Below are positions 24,406 through 32,573 of a stretch of DNA of 45,747 bases, one piece after another (positions within the stretch are counted from its first letter, which is position 1; the number at the start of each line of letters is the position of its first letter). A program made the position numbers and the translations under genes. The notes below the pieces were generated by a model. It was given only the letters and a program-made list of their open reading frames with translations. It made no database searches and had not been told where the DNA came from. Where the stretch lies: assembly GCA_030749725.1 (NCBI GenBank), contig JASMJM010000136.1:1-45747 (forward strand). The letters run 5' to 3'. Source of the stretch: Pseudomonadales bacterium. GTDB taxonomy: Bacteria; Pseudomonadota; Gammaproteobacteria; Pseudomonadales; Azotimanducaceae.

Positions 24406-26273
24406 ACGGATACATGGGGCACATACTCTATGTCGACCTGACGGAAAGCCGACTTAGGACCGAGGACCTTGATCCGGATATTGCACGGCAGTTTATAGGG
24501 GGCTGGGGTGTCAACGCCCGACTTGCCTGGGATGCGATTCCCGTAGATGCGGATCCCCTGTCGGCCGAGAATGCTGTCATTATCGGTACGGGTCCGTTTT
24601 CCGGTACCATCGTGCCTGGTTCTGCAGAACTGTCGATCACCACCAAGTTGCCCCTCTCCGGTGGCATCGGCACGGGATGCGGCGGCGGGCACTTCCCGCT
24701 GATGCTGAAGAGTTCGGGCTACGATCACGTGGTGATCACCGGACAGTCTGCCCATCCCGTTTATCTTAAGATCGACAATGACGGTGTTGCGATCCTGCCG
24801 GCCGATGATCTGTGGGGAAAAGACACCTATGAAACAGTCGATCTCCTGCGGGAACGCCATGGGCTGTGTTCGGTCATTCCAATCGGTCCGGCCGGTGAGA
24901 ACCGCGTTGCGGTCTCGATGACCTTTATCGACAAGGGGGGTACGCTGGGATTCGGCGGACTGCCTGCAGTCATGGGAGCCAAGAATCTAAAAGCGGTCGT
25001 GGCGTGCCAGGGCAATCAGCCCCTGCAGGTTGCCGATCATCGTCGACTAATCCGCGCGGTGGACCGCATGATTGAAAAGGTTCGCGAATACCGGTTGCGT
25101 CCCAAACTGATCGAGGGCGGCACCTTTGCCATGACGTCTGATTGGCTCAAAGCCATGGGCAGCGGCAGCGGCAGTTGGGAGTCGATCCACATCGATACCC
25201 GCCAGGCTTTGGCCTGCCCGAGTTGTCCTATGGCCGACAAGGAAGTCAAACGGTTGCGCGAAGGAGCCTGTTCTCCCTGCACGGTCTATATGACGGACTT
25301 CATGAGCCAGGATGAATCCAGTGCCGACTCACCCCTGGACAATCACAACCGAGCCGTCAATCGGGTTGCCGTGTTCAACCGTCAGGGGATATGCCGCATC
25401 AATTTCAACAACGTCCTCAATCTGATGCGTTCTCTTTTCGAAAAAGGCATTCTGACCACGGAGCAAACCGGTGGAATCGAGATAGACCGTGACTATGAAA
25501 CTGTCCTCAAGCTGATTGACATGACCGCGAAACGAGAGGGCTTCGGTGACATCATGGCCGATGGACCGCTCGGGGCCGCCAGGCGACTCGGACCGGAAGC
25601 TGAAAAGCATGCCATCCACATCAAGGGATGCTCACCCTTTATCGATCCACGGTCGGACAGCATGAACTCGATGGCATTTGCGCAGATGGTCCATCCCGGC
25701 CGCTCAAATTATGCCTGCGGCGGTGTCGGTATCTATATGCAGGAAAGGCCGGTAAGCCAGTTTGTCCACCACGCCCAGCGCACCGGCATGTCGGATGAAA
25801 CCATCCAGCAAACGTTTACCGATGAACTCTTCAATACACCCCATCTCACAAAGCACGCCGAAGATTGGTACTCCCTGTTCAATTCCCTGGGTCAGTGCCA
25901 CCGTCTCTATATACATCGGTTCCACAGCATGGACTCCTGTCTGGACTTCTATGGGGCGATTACGGGCGAAGAGATCGATGCGGCCGAACTGCTGGAACGG
26001 GGCGAACGGGCCTGGAATATGCAGAAGCAACTCAACGTGCGCCTGGGCTTCGGCCGGGAGGATGATGCCGCGCCCGAGGAATGGTTCAAGCCCATGAAAG
26101 CCGCTGACGCGCTAGTGCCGATGATGGACTACTATAAACAACGGGTCGTTAACAGGGCCGACACTGAGCGTATGCTCGATGAATACTACGATGCGCGCGG
26201 CTGGGACCGTGATACCGGTGCGCCGCTGCCGGGAAAGCTCAGAGCACTCGCCCTGGAAAACTACGCTGTGTAG
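24402..26273 (+). CDS. Aldehyde ferredoxin oxidoreductase family enzyme (tungstopterin)
   Basis: A 623-residue member of the AOR family, whose enzymes carry a bis-pterin tungsten (sometimes molybdenum) site and one 4Fe-4S cluster. The N-terminal domain is complete (MGHILYVDLTESRLRTEDL, VIIGTGPFSGTIVPGSAEL, LGFGGLPAVMGAKNLKAVV). Canonical members bind the cluster through CxxCxxxC plus a late Cys. Here the motif reads CPSCPMAD: Cys272, Cys275, then Asp279 in place of the third Cys. The late Cys is present as LGQC (Cys499). An extra CSPC (Cys290, Cys293) follows closely and might replace the missing ligand. Length and order are otherwise normal. Known members oxidise aldehydes or reduce acids and aromatic CoA esters; the substrate here is open. 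It is coupled to the ferredoxin gene. Confidence 0.9.
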   Translation: MNGYMGHILYVDLTESRLRTEDLDPDIARQFIGGWGVNARLAWDAIPVDADPLSAENAVIIGTGPFSGTIVPGSAELSITTKLPLSGGIGTGCGGGHFPLMLKSSGYDHVVITGQSAHPVYLKIDNDGVAILPADDLWGKDTYETVDLLRERHGLCSVIPIGPAGENRVAVSMTFIDKGGTLGFGGLPAVMGAKNLKAVVACQGNQPLQVADHRRLIRAVDRMIEKVREYRLRPKLIEGGTFAMTSDWLKAMGSGSGSWESIHIDTRQALACPSCPMADKEVKRLREGACSPCTVYMTDFMSQDESSADSPLDNHNRAVNRVAVFNRQGICRINFNNVLNLMRSLFEKGILTTEQTGGIEIDRDYETVLKLIDMTAKREGFGDIMADGPLGAARRLGPEAEKHAIHIKGCSPFIDPRSDSMNSMAFAQMVHPGRSNYACGGVGIYMQERPVSQFVHHAQRTGMSDETIQQTFTDELFNTPHLTKHAEDWYSLFNSLGQCHRLYIHRFHSMDSCLDFYGAITGEEIDAAELLERGERAWNMQKQLNVRLGFGREDDAAPEEWFKPMKAADALVPMMDYYKQRVVNRADTERMLDEYYDARGWDRDTGAPLPGKLRALALENYAV

Positions 26274-26638
26274 CCCAGCGACGTTGGAATCACCGGATCC
26301 GATCCCAAGGACAACATCCGTTTGTCGTATGATGATTCGGGAATCGCTGCATACGCATTCAATATCCAGCAACTGGTAGAGCGTATCCTCAATCCTGACT
26401 CTTTCCGGCTGTCCACCGGGAAGGTCAGGCATTGGGGAATATTGGATAGTCCATGTGTTTGGGCACGCGCACCGGAAACTGTTCCGCTAGTTTCAGGACA
26501 GAAAGCCGCGAAAACCGCACGTCGCGGACCCATATACATCGAAGGAAGTTGGGCGAAAAAAGTTCTGCCTGCCTGCTTAAGCCTTTGAACGGTGCACTGG
26601 CATTGGCGTGGTGCGAGCAAATCACACGAACGCTTCGG
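26274..26638. other. Intergenic region, no convincing gene
   Basis: This 365-bp stretch lies between two convergent units. Both strands keep open frames of 66 to 119 codons (for example 26322-26588 plus), but none has a recognisable motif or ribosome site. No clear terminator hairpin with a T-run is seen on either strand; a T6 run read on the minus strand follows a GCTTAAGC palindrome only loosely. Confidence 0.4.
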
Positions 26639-27274
26639 CTAATCGCCGTCGTACGTGTCGTGAAGGAGTCGGAGAAGGTCGTCTACGAGCGGGCCGAGCT
26701 TGGCGTCAGGCGATAAAGGAAGTGGCATGTCTTCTCGTAGGGCCGCTCGGGTGGCATTGAGTTCAGGAAGAGGAGCCACACGGTTTAAGTACTCCCGCAC
26801 CGCAGCGTCAATCTTAGCGAGGTTCACCTGTTGCGCCTGCTGCGAGGCATCATCAGCAAGCGGAAAGCCGTTCGTGGCGAAGGGCGACGTGAACAGCAAG
26901 CGATCGTCCGGCGGATCGGGTAGCTCGCCATCGAACTCTCGCAAGCGCTTCACCATCTCATCGCTCCTGCCTCGTGGTAACACAAACGAAGCCGCCACAG
27001 CGTTTGCTTGGCACTGAGTCGCGTCTTCGCGACGACCCACCGTCCAGAGATTTGCGGCCACAGTATCAAGTATCATGGTGTATATGCTGAGTTTCTGGCC
27101 TGACATTGGATCGTCGCTGGAATTCACGATTGTGAATGCGTCGATGGCCATTAAGGCACTCATGGGGGTGCTATTCCCCGAGACAAACGCCGTCCATGCT
27201 AACGCGTTTAGGCGCATTGCTTGTTCACGACTGCTCGGAATCCGATCGCGCGCAAGCGACCTGTAGGTCGCCAT
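26639..27274 (-). CDS. TPR-like tail fragment downstream of TIR-kinase-WD40 gene (probable frameshift)
   Basis: This frame is open from 27310. Starting at the ATG at 27274 it gives 211 residues; another ATG at 27217 is also possible. It overlaps the kinase gene by about 50 bp in a different frame. The sequence looks like the helical tail of kinase/WD40 proteins: LNALAWTAFVSGN, then LSIYTMILDTVAANLWTVGR, REDATQCQANAVAAS, a Sel1/TPR-like pattern (N-LAW ... DT-AA ... AG--EDA---Q). No good ribosome site precedes any start. The simplest view is that it was once the C-terminus of the upstream protein and a +1/-1 shift near 27225-27310 split it. It could instead be a separate coupled gene. The last ~90 residues are hydrophilic with no motif. 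Confidence 0.6.
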   Translation of the reverse strand: MATYRSLARDRIPSSREQAMRLNALAWTAFVSGNSTPMSALMAIDAFTIVNSSDDPMSGQKLSIYTMILDTVAANLWTVGRREDATQCQANAVAASFVLPRGRSDEMVKRLREFDGELPDPPDDRLLFTSPFATNGFPLADDASQQAQQVNLAKIDAAVREYLNRVAPLPELNATRAALREDMPLPLSPDAKLGPLVDDLLRLLHDTYDGD

Positions 27275-30200
27275 GAAAAGATCCAGTGGCGGCCTCACGC
27301 AACGGGGCAACGTCCTGGACCTCTGCCATGAGCAGACTCAAGGCTTCGACCATTGCAGCGCCACCTTCAGCGATGGAGTTTCCGGCAAGGCGCTCGATAG
27401 CATCAAGTGCGCTCGGTAACACCATGGGGACACCCCAAGCAAGGCGGACAAGCTGTTCAAAGGGAAGAGCTCCTCGTGCGCCCTTAGTGGAATCGACCGA
27501 CCTCAAGCTCTCGTAAAGGTATGCGTTGTTGTCGCTGCTAAGAGCTATGCGCAGGCCATTGGGACCCCAATTGCCGGAGAATAGTTCACCAGATGGGGCC
27601 AGGGTGAGGAGTTCGTTCCCCAGAAGATCCCAAAGCTTGGCAGTGTTATCCTTGGACAGTGTCAATATGCGCGTACCATCGGGACTGAATCGGACGTTGA
27701 TTCCGCCGCCCGTGTGGCCTTTGAGGGTCGCCAATGGATCGCCCGTTGATACATCCCAGAGCTTGACGAGTTGGTCGCTGGCCTCGGTGGCAAGGATCGA
27801 GTCGTCGGTATTGAAATCCGCTGCAGACAGGATGCCCCTGTGCCCCTGCATAGACAGCGCCTCCGTTCCATCTTTGAGGCCCAAGACTTTGATCTGTCCA
27901 CCAGAGCTCAGCATAGTAAGGTACTTGCCCGTAGAACTGATATAAGTCCGCGTGGTCTGCACCCAGTCTCCGTCGGTCCCGAAAATTTCCTCACCGGTCT
28001 CCGCGTTCCAGACGCGCACGATGCCTGTGGGAATATCCTGAGCCGTGACCAGTGTGCCGTCAGGACTGAATGCCAACTGGAAAAGAAAGGTGCCACCCGC
28101 AACGCCGGGAAGAGTATGAACCGTGCTTCGCGAACTGGTGTCAATGATTTCGGCTCGTCCCTCGGGACTGCTGACAATGAAACGGCTACTGTCTGGACTG
28201 AAGAATCCGGGCCGACCCATGTTGGTCTGGCGCCGGCCCGGACCCACTCGCGGGCCACCAAAGGCATTAGGAGACGGATATCCATTGCCGTGTAAGTACA
28301 CGAGCTCATGCGATGCTTCATCAACGATACGAGTTGTATTGTCCCATGAGCGGGTAACGACGAAACGATTGTCAGGGCTCCATCCTGCCGCGTTCAATGG
28401 CCTGGTGTGTCCTTCCAGTGTGACTAACTCCGACCCGGTGGCCACGTCCCAGACCTTCGCGGTGCCGTCATAGGACGCAGTCATTACGCGGGAACCATCT
28501 ATGCTAAATGCCGTACTCCAAACCCAATCGGTATGTCCAGCAAGCACTCCTCGGTCTGCTTTCGACTCATAGACGGGCCCGAACATTGTTACGGCTCCAT
28601 CGGTCCCAGGGATCATCAGTCTGGCACCGTCTGGGCTGATCTGAGGTGGATACATCGAGGGATTGTAGCCCGGAACGGAGGCAAGCTGGGCGCCCGTTTG
28701 AACATCCCACAGTTGGACTTCTTCGTCGGGGCTGATCGATATTAGCACTGAACCATCTGCACTAAACGCAATGGCCAAGGGCGGTGCCTCCTGTCGAACG
28801 TCGAACCGGAAACGTTCGCGTCCGCTGCCGATGTCCCACACCATTGCCTTACCCTCAGGATGATAGCTCGCCGCGCTACGAAAGTCTGGGCTGACCCGGA
28901 CAGTAAAGAAACCACTATCGGCTGGACCGTCGATTGCTTCTCCCTCAACGGCGGGCCTGTCTGTGACCGCGCCAGTGTCATCGGCCCAGGCGAATAGGCC
29001 TTTGAGATCCCATCGTTTCACCCGATTGCGGCCCCAGCTGGTTACCATCGACGCCCCGTCCTTTTCGAACACCACATCCGGCGCAGTGGTTTCTCTGAAT
29101 CCATCAAGCATCAACAGCTCCCTCCCGGATGGTAATTCATACAGGCGCACGACGCCGTTGGCCGAACTGGTAACGTATTTTTGAGAATCGGGCGTGAACC
29201 AGGCAAACACGAACGGATCTTGATGTTCGCGGATGAGCCTTATGGAGGAGGCATTCGCTTTCTGTTGGCGCTCGTCTACAGCGACGACCCCCAGAGCTGT
29301 ATGGAGAAGTTGATATCTCCCGTCATCGCTTATCCTATTTTCACATATGAATAACGCCACACCCCCAAAGTAGCGTTCATCCGAATCCGTATCGTAAAGC
29401 ACTGCCAAACTACCATCACTGCCTGCCGCAGAGACCTTTCTGCCATCGTGGCTGAAGTACGCGGATGAAACCGGCTCGTTGAAGTCGGTGTAACGCTTCG
29501 CGACCCGTGCTTGAGCGCCGTCCCAGATCGTGGCAGCTTTCTGGCCTCTTCTCTCGTCCGAAATTGGCGCGGCAGTAATTTCATTGTGCAACTTGTTCCA
29601 GGCTTTGTTGACAAGATATCCCCACTCCCAGTTACGGTGCTCCTTAGGCATTTCGATCAGCCTTCGCTGAGCTGCTTCAACCTTGCCACGATCGAGCTGC
29701 GTTTGAGCGAGTTGGATGGCTGAGACGTACTGTTTGTATTCAGCTTCGAGCCGGGCTTTACCTTCAGCGGCCCGCGCTTGTTCCGCCTCGTTCCGCGCCG
29801 TAACTGCATCGTCACGCATCCCCTCTGCCTGCGCACGCAGCTGTTGCGCGTCAGCCTCTGCTACAAGTGCACGATCCCGTTGGTCGCTGGCCTGAATGAA
29901 CGCCAGTGTGGTCGTCACGAGCCCGATCAGGATCGCTGCCGTCGTCATGGTGCCGGCCACGAAAGCCATCCGGTTTCTCCGAACCAGCTTGCTGAGCCGA
30001 TAGCCCACACCTGGTGGTCCTGCGAGAATGGCTTCGTTTCTGAGATGCCGATCTACATCCATACCGAGCGCGTTCGCCGTCTCGTAGCGGCGCGAACGGT
30101 CCTTCTCCAAGGCCTTCATCGTGATCCAGTCCAGATCTCCTTGGAGCTGGCTTCGCAAGGCTCGAGGGTTAGTGGCATGGGAGGCGGCCACCGTCTCCAG

Positions 30201-31406
30201 CTTGCCACCCAATGTACCTATCTGCGCACTAGGTGTGGACGGCTCCTCTTGAGTGATGATCCGACGGATCTCCCCGTAACCTGTCGCCCGATCAAAGACG
30301 AACGGCAGCGTACCTGACACTAGCTGATACAGCACGACCCCGAGCGAATAGATGTCCGATCGAGTGTCGATATCCTGCAGCGATGCCCCTGCCTGCTCAG
30401 GGCTCATATACTCGGGTGTGCCGATCAATACTCCCAGAGCGGTATGCAGCGTTCGCTCGGTCAGTTCCTGGTTAACAGCCTTCGCCACGCCGAAATCGAT
30501 GACTTTGACCGCGGGTTGATCATTGATCTCTGTGACCAGGATGTTCGAGGGTTTGATGTCCCGATGGATGATCCCCTTCTGGTGCGCGTGCTGGACGGCC
30601 TTGCAGACCTGGATGAAGAGCTCGAGCCGCTGTCTTAGATCGAGACACTTCGTGTCGCAGTACCCATCGATGGGTTCTCCCGGCACATACTCCATGGCAA
30701 AAAACGGCCGGCCGGTCTCCGTCATCCCCGCGTCGTGGACCTTCGCCACATGTGCATGGTCGAGCATGGCCAATGCCTGCCGCTCGGACTCGAAACGGGC
30801 AAGGACCTCGTGCGAGTCCATCCCGAGTTTGATGACTTTGAGAGCCACGCGTCGACGCAGCGGCTCTACTTGATCTGCCAGGTAAACTTCGGCAAAGGTC
30901 CCTTCACCGACTAACTGCCGCACGACGTAGCCGCCAACATGGGCGCCGATGTCAAACTCTGAGCGTGATCGGGCTCGGACTTGAGACGCCGACAAGCTGT
31001 CTTCGAGTAACGCCTCATAGCGCTCCAGCGGTAACTCGTGTTTGAGAATTGCCTGCCGGGACCCCAAGGCGAGCTTTAGACCGCTATCAAGTTCCAGGGG
31101 TTCCAGGTGCACCGAGAGGATATCGATACCATTGGAGAGCGCATGGCTTATCTCGTCCTTACAATGACGTGAGGCGACGGAGGACTGGGTGGCGAAGTAG
31201 AGAAGAGCTGACGACCTCTCAATAGCTGCTGCTAACGCGTCAGACCACTGACTCCCCGGTTCGATACCTTCGTCATACCAGAGATTGAATTCCTGCTCCC
31301 GTAATCGCTCGAGCTCCGCATACACTGCCTCAGCATCATCGTGCGCATAGCATACGAAGAAATATGGCCCATCACCCTTGTAGGCTGGAAAAGGTCTAGT
31401 AGCCAT
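27225..31406 (-). CDS. TIR / Ser-Thr protein kinase / WD40 multidomain protein
   Basis: A 1,393-residue protein. The start at 31406 has GAGG upstream; a further ATG at 31445 does not. Residues about 12-125 are a TIR domain (PYFFVCYAHDDAEAVYAEL; LWYDEGIEPGSQW; SRHCKDEISHAL, where Glu85 is at the position of the NADase Glu of TIR enzymes). A complete kinase domain follows: G-loop VGEGTFAEVYLA near 166, VALK (Lys190), HRDIKPSN (Asp283), DFG (304-306) and YMSPEQ. One membrane helix lies at about 480-503, then a coiled coil (about 506-575), then WD40-type repeats to about 1330 with GHTDWVWSTAFS and LWDVSTGDPLATLKGH units. The TIR and kinase should be cytoplasmic and the propeller on the far side of the membrane, a receptor-like layout. 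Partners are unknown; the tail appears frameshifted. Confidence 0.9.
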   Translation of the reverse strand: MATRPFPAYKGDGPYFFVCYAHDDAEAVYAELERLREQEFNLWYDEGIEPGSQWSDALAAAIERSSALLYFATQSSVASRHCKDEISHALSNGIDILSVHLEPLELDSGLKLALGSRQAILKHELPLERYEALLEDSLSASQVRARSRSEFDIGAHVGGYVVRQLVGEGTFAEVYLADQVEPLRRRVALKVIKLGMDSHEVLARFESERQALAMLDHAHVAKVHDAGMTETGRPFFAMEYVPGEPIDGYCDTKCLDLRQRLELFIQVCKAVQHAHQKGIIHRDIKPSNILVTEINDQPAVKVIDFGVAKAVNQELTERTLHTALGVLIGTPEYMSPEQAGASLQDIDTRSDIYSLGVVLYQLVSGTLPFVFDRATGYGEIRRIITQEEPSTPSAQIGTLGGKLETVAASHATNPRALRSQLQGDLDWITMKALEKDRSRRYETANALGMDVDRHLRNEAILAGPPGVGYRLSKLVRRNRMAFVAGTMTTAAILIGLVTTTLAFIQASDQRDRALVAEADAQQLRAQAEGMRDDAVTARNEAEQARAAEGKARLEAEYKQYVSAIQLAQTQLDRGKVEAAQRRLIEMPKEHRNWEWGYLVNKAWNKLHNEITAAPISDERRGQKAATIWDGAQARVAKRYTDFNEPVSSAYFSHDGRKVSAAGSDGSLAVLYDTDSDERYFGGVALFICENRISDDGRYQLLHTALGVVAVDERQQKANASSIRLIREHQDPFVFAWFTPDSQKYVTSSANGVVRLYELPSGRELLMLDGFRETTAPDVVFEKDGASMVTSWGRNRVKRWDLKGLFAWADDTGAVTDRPAVEGEAIDGPADSGFFTVRVSPDFRSAASYHPEGKAMVWDIGSGRERFRFDVRQEAPPLAIAFSADGSVLISISPDEEVQLWDVQTGAQLASVPGYNPSMYPPQISPDGARLMIPGTDGAVTMFGPVYESKADRGVLAGHTDWVWSTAFSIDGSRVMTASYDGTAKVWDVATGSELVTLEGHTRPLNAAGWSPDNRFVVTRSWDNTTRIVDEASHELVYLHGNGYPSPNAFGGPRVGPGRRQTNMGRPGFFSPDSSRFIVSSPEGRAEIIDTSSRSTVHTLPGVAGGTFLFQLAFSPDGTLVTAQDIPTGIVRVWNAETGEEIFGTDGDWVQTTRTYISSTGKYLTMLSSGGQIKVLGLKDGTEALSMQGHRGILSAADFNTDDSILATEASDQLVKLWDVSTGDPLATLKGHTGGGINVRFSPDGTRILTLSKDNTAKLWDLLGNELLTLAPSGELFSGNWGPNGLRIALSSDNNAYLYESLRSVDSTKGARGALPFEQLVRLAWGVPMVLPSALDAIERLAGNSIAEGGAAMVEALSLLMAEVQDVAPLREAATGSFHGDLQVACARSDSEQS

Positions 31407-32165
31407 TGGCGCGACCTCTTTTTTGGAAAGCTTAACCCCTGTCATTGGAAGAAGCTAGGCATTGAGACCTGCTAATTACAGCTTTCCGTCGTAGCACGTC
31501 ACAGCAAAGGGCGTAGGAATCTCATGAGAGCTCCGGGCTGTCTTTTGCTTCCTAAGTCCTGCAAACGAGTACGGGAGATCTAGACGCGATGTGCCAAAAG
31601 CGGATCACGTAGCATCTGGATTTGGGGATTTGTGTGCTACTGCGACCCCGGTTCCCACCTGCCCAACGCCTCCTCGGTATCCGCAAGCTCTTCATCACGC
31701 CCGTGATAGCCCTGCTGGTCGATCAGGCGTCGGGCCTGTCTTGGTCACTGCCGAACAAGCGGACGCGAGTGAGCAGGATACCCAAGCGAATTCAGAAGGG
31801 GATACCTCGTTTTCGACTCACCCTGGAGGGTCTCTGCCTCCTCGAACAGGTCACGCGATGCATCAAGATCACGTCCCTGGTGGAGTGCGTTGGCATGCTC
31901 GGTCGCGCGCCCTGCCATCTTTCGAACTCAATTCCGCACCGGTCGGCAGACGTCACCGACTTCTCGGCGTCCGCCACTGAGATGCCCACGTAACCCAGCA
32001 TCAGCTCCAGTTCGCGCAGCCTCGCAGCAGCATGCGTGTGACGACATGGATGGGTCTGACCATCCTCTGATGGACAGGAACGCTCTTTGAAATTAGACTG
32101 GATTGTTGAAAAGATGTCTGGGTACCGGATTAGCTCCAACTAGCTACAACCGTTAGCTGCGCACT
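31407..32165. other. Gene-poor stretch with pseudogene
   Basis: About 760 bp upstream of the kinase gene. It contains the TPR-like pseudogene at 31630-32035 on the minus strand. Plus-strand frames of 123 and 129 codons (31591-31993) cover the same bases but only mirror it and have no motif. The kinase promoter should lie at 31410-31550; no clear -35/-10 pair stands out. A short string ACAACCGTTAGCTGC at 32145-32159 just before the next gene resembles the end of an attC site. Confidence 0.5.
31630..32035 (-). pseudogene. Frameshifted remnant of a helical-repeat (TPR-like) protein
   Basis: Minus-strand translation gives a degraded gene in at least two frames. Around 32030-31918 one frame reads LRELELMLGYVGISVADAE, then SVTSADRCGIEFERW. 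From about 31917 the sequence continues in another frame as GRATEHANALHQGRDLDASR, then DLFEEAETLQ and RYPLLNSL, ending at a stop at 31745. The string LFEEAE--Q----YPLL-SL-G is a hallmark of TPR-like tails found on bacterial NACHT, NB-ARC and related proteins, usually continuing with YCDLLL, here lost. The first part fits the preceding helices. More weakly similar fragments go on to about 31630. I infer a former signalling or defence-type protein next to the TIR-kinase gene; the family is assigned from motif memory only. Confidence 0.5.
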
Positions 32166-32573
32166 ATGATCTTCGAGAGCAAAATCGACTGGTGGTGGTA
32201 TACGCAGATTGCCGCAGGGGCAGTCATCCTATTCTGTGTTGTGTACCCGTTGGAAAGTAGCGGCGAGATGTCAGGATCGGTAGCAGTTCTTCTGGTGGTG
32301 ATAGTGTGTGTGATTGTACCGAGTTGGCTCACAACTACCACGACTTACCGAGTAACTCAGGAACTTTTGATCATACGATGTGGCCCGTCCGTTTGGATCG
32401 TGCCACTAGATCAAATCCACTCCGTCAAACGAACTCGGTCTCTACGCACGTCTCCAGCTCTTTCATTGGATTGGCTAGAAATCCAGTACCGATGCAGTCA
32501 AAAGGTACTGGTGTCCCCGAAAGACCTGAGAGGATTTGTTAAAGCAATCGGGTGGACAGGGCACCTATCATGA
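32166..32573 (+). CDS. Small membrane protein with bacterial PH domain (bPH_6/DUF1200-like)
   Basis: A 135-residue protein. It begins FESKIDWWWY, followed by two hydrophobic helices (about residues 15-30 and 40-58) with short loops. The C-terminal half is a PH-like beta domain: TYRVTQELLIIRCGPSVWIV, then PLDQIHSVKRTRS, SLDWLEIQY, and VLVSPKDLRGFVKAI. This order (KIDWW, two helices, T-Y-L---L-IR-GP, I--I-SV--T----SSPALSLD-LEI-Y, V-VSP) fits the bPH_6 (DUF1200) family. Its function is unknown. The gene stands alone in a gene-poor stretch, starts about 20 bp after an attC-end-like string, and such small proteins are often carried in integron cassettes. A cassette origin is thus possible but not shown. 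Confidence 0.82.
   Translation: MIFESKIDWWWYTQIAAGAVILFCVVYPLESSGEMSGSVAVLLVVIVCVIVPSWLTTTTTYRVTQELLIIRCGPSVWIVPLDQIHSVKRTRSLRTSPALSLDWLEIQYRCSQKVLVSPKDLRGFVKAIGWTGHLS

Noticed and set aside
31591-31993. Two plus-strand frames of 123-129 codons
   Set aside because: They are antisense to the TPR-like pseudogene and show no motif of their own.
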